Assembly (NCBI GenBank): GCA_947168365.1
Contig: CAMVLO010000003.1
Coordinates: forward strand, 1 to 64,000
DNA length: 64,000 nucleotides
Origin: UBA3824 sp017541145
GTDB lineage: Bacteria > Bacteroidota > Bacteroidia > Bacteroidales > UBA3824
Reading direction: 5' to 3'
Part shown: piece after piece, positions 62,660-64,000 of the stretch
Layout of the letters: each line of letters opens with the position of its first letter
Position numbering within the stretch: position 1 is the stretch's first letter
Translations under genes and position numbers: made by a program
The notes under the pieces: model-generated
Databases searched by the model: none
The model's input: the letters and a program-made list of their open reading frames with translations, nothing else
What the model was told of the DNA's origin: nothing

Positions 62660-64000
62660 ATGGGTAAAATTAAACAACTTGCAGGTCAGACCTTTATCTA
62701 TGGTTTGAGTTCCATAGTAGGAAGGCTTTTGAATTACCTTTTGGTTCCGCTCTACACTCACGTTTTTGAATCATCGGAGTATGGAGTTATCACCGAATTG
62801 TATACTTACGTTACATTTTTAATGATTTTGTTAACTTACGGAATGGAAACCGGATTTTTCAATTTCTCTAAATCTGAGTACGATCCCGACAAAGTTTATT
62901 CTACTTCGTTAACATCATTATTTACTACAAGTTCTTTATTTGTTTTACTTGGTTTGGTATTTTCGTCAAACATCGCTCACTTGCTCAATTACGACAATCA
63001 TGTAAATTACATCTCCTTTTTCGTATTGATTTTGGGTTTAGATGCTTTTACTTCTATACCATTTGCCAGACTTCGCCAGCAGAACAAGGCAATCAAGTTT
63101 GCTGTTTTCAAATTGATTAATATTTTTGTAAATATCGGTCTTAATTTGTTTTTCATACTTTGGTTACCTCAGCTTGCTGAAAGTTCTGATTTATTTTCAG
63201 TTATCTATTCACCAACTTTTGGAGTCGGCTATGTTTTTGTTTCCAATCTTATAGCTTCGGCATTGATGTTAGTATTGTTTATCCCGGACTTTTTCAAATT
63301 GAAATTTTCATTTGACAAAGTTTTGCTTAAAAAGATGTTGACATATTCTTTGCCGTTGATTGTTTCCGGTTTGGCTGGAATGATAAATGAATTTTTCGAT
63401 CGTATTTCAATTAAATTCTTTTACACAATTCCAGACGGTGTTACAGATGCTAACACTTACATCCTCAGCGAGTTGGGAATTTACGGTGCAAATTCTAAAA
63501 TTGCTGTTTTGATGACATTGTTTATTCAATGTTTCCGTTATTCTGCCGATCCTTTTTTCTTTTCCAACAAAGGTTCGAAAGATTTTCCGCAACTTTTTGC
63601 AAATGTAAACAAATATCTTTTAATATTCGGTTTATTTATATTTTTAGGAATTATTTTTTATCTCGATATCGTAAAATATTTTATTGCAGAGTCTTACTGG
63701 TCGGGATTAAATGTTGTTCCGTTCCTTTTGATTGGTCATTTGCTTTTAGGTTTGGTTTACTTGCAATCGTTTTGGTACAAGTTGAATCAAAAAACAGTTT
63801 ACGGAATTTATATTTTTGTAATCGGTTCTGTTGTAACTATTTTACTTAATTTCATTCTTGTTCCAAAGTTCGGATATATTGCTTGTGCAGTTTCCAATGT
63901 TTGTTGTTACCTTATCATGTTGACAATCACATTCCTATGGGGCAGAAAATATTTAGTTTGCGAATATGATTTCAAAAATATGATTATTTACGTTGTGGCA
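62660..64000 (+). CDS. polysaccharide flippase (Wzx/MATE-like), cut by window end
   Basis: Open from ATG 62660 to the end of the window, 447 codons without a stop; the 3' end is missing. N-terminus MGKIKQLAGQTFIYGLSSIV, then repeated membrane helices (at least eleven in view) with YLLVPLYTHVF and EYGVITELYTYVTFLMILLTYGMETGFF, the layout of the polysaccharide biosynthesis/oligosaccharide flippase family. It would move lipid-linked sugars across the inner membrane for surface polysaccharide or lipopolysaccharide. Downstream genes are not visible. Confidence 0.85.
   Translation, partial: MGKIKQLAGQTFIYGLSSIVGRLLNYLLVPLYTHVFESSEYGVITELYTYVTFLMILLTYGMETGFFNFSKSEYDPDKVYSTSLTSLFTTSSLFVLLGLVFSSNIAHLLNYDNHVNYISFFVLILGLDAFTSIPFARLRQQNKAIKFAVFKLINIFVNIGLNLFFILWLPQLAESSDLFSVIYSPTFGVGYVFVSNLIASALMLVLFIPDFFKLKFSFDKVLLKKMLTYSLPLIVSGLAGMINEFFDRISIKFFYTIPDGVTDANTYILSELGIYGANSKIAVLMTLFIQCFRYSADPFFFSNKGSKDFPQLFANVNKYLLIFGLFIFLGIIFYLDIVKYFIAESYWSGLNVVPFLLIGHLLLGLVYLQSFWYKLNQKTVYGIYIFVIGSVVTILLNFILVPKFGYIACAVSNVCCYLIMLTITFLWGRKYLVCEYDFKNMIIYVVA

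Overview
The window looks like a low-GC Bacteroidota (Bacteroidetes) chromosome, most likely of the order Bacteroidales. The evidence: many -7 elements of the TAnnTTTG type with TTTG about 19-21 bases upstream; A-rich leaders without Shine-Dalgarno sequences; Bacteroidota-type families (DUF6261, a cysteine-less TraR/DksA-like protein, nSTAND1 NTPases with SpoIIE phosphatases, YwqK/MORN lipoprotein-like proteins); and a GlnRS beside a tRNA-Gln. No phage, insertion sequence, integrase or CRISPR locus was seen.

Layout. 1-3.1 kb is dominated by tandem and palindromic repeats around a SiaC-like gene and tRNA-Arg. 3.1-11.4 kb holds folB, glnS with tRNA-Gln, a hybrid two-component pair, tRNA-Cys, a KdsB-like gene and gltX. 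11.6-17.7 kb has two unknown proteins, aminopeptidase P, a PhoR/PhoB-like pair and an SPFH protein. 17.8-23.5 kb is a leftward block leuS-prs-rplY-pth-S4. 23.9-25.1 kb is a GH27 alpha-galactosidase. 25.6-33.1 kb holds two SpoIIE-type phosphatases, efp, and a tightly coupled three-gene operon: a TIR/DUF4062-like protein, an nSTAND1-coiled-coil-propeller protein and a SpoIIE phosphatase. 33.2-37.9 kb is ileS, a DksA-like gene and lspA. 37.9-40.5 kb is a second repeat-rich zone containing a DUF6261 gene and nine 12-bp palindromes spaced exactly 42 bp apart. 41-47.5 kb carries an FGE-like protein, a UbiD decarboxylase, a second SiaC, an NdpA-like protein, tsaB and a DUF3108 protein. 47.6-59.4 kb has cysS, two MORN proteins, a TMTC-like TPR membrane protein, dnaG, tRNA(CAT), HAD, TPR and PHA-system-like genes, and nadA. 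59.4-59.9 kb has four perfect DnaA boxes and is the probable chromosomal origin. 59.9-64 kb has rpiB, vanZ-like, hemW, a DUF481 protein and a flippase cut by the window end.

Most genes are core housekeeping: five aminoacyl-tRNA synthetases, translation factors, NAD, folate and lipoprotein biosynthesis. The less ordinary content is the signalling layer (two SiaC paralogues, two SpoIIE phosphatases and the nSTAND1 operon, which together suggest partner-switching control) and the DNA-level structures: an inverted pair of composite palindrome arrays about 38 kb apart, a 43-bp array with alternating inverted decamers, the 42-bp-phased palindrome array, and a structured repeat with two compensatory base-pair changes between its copies.
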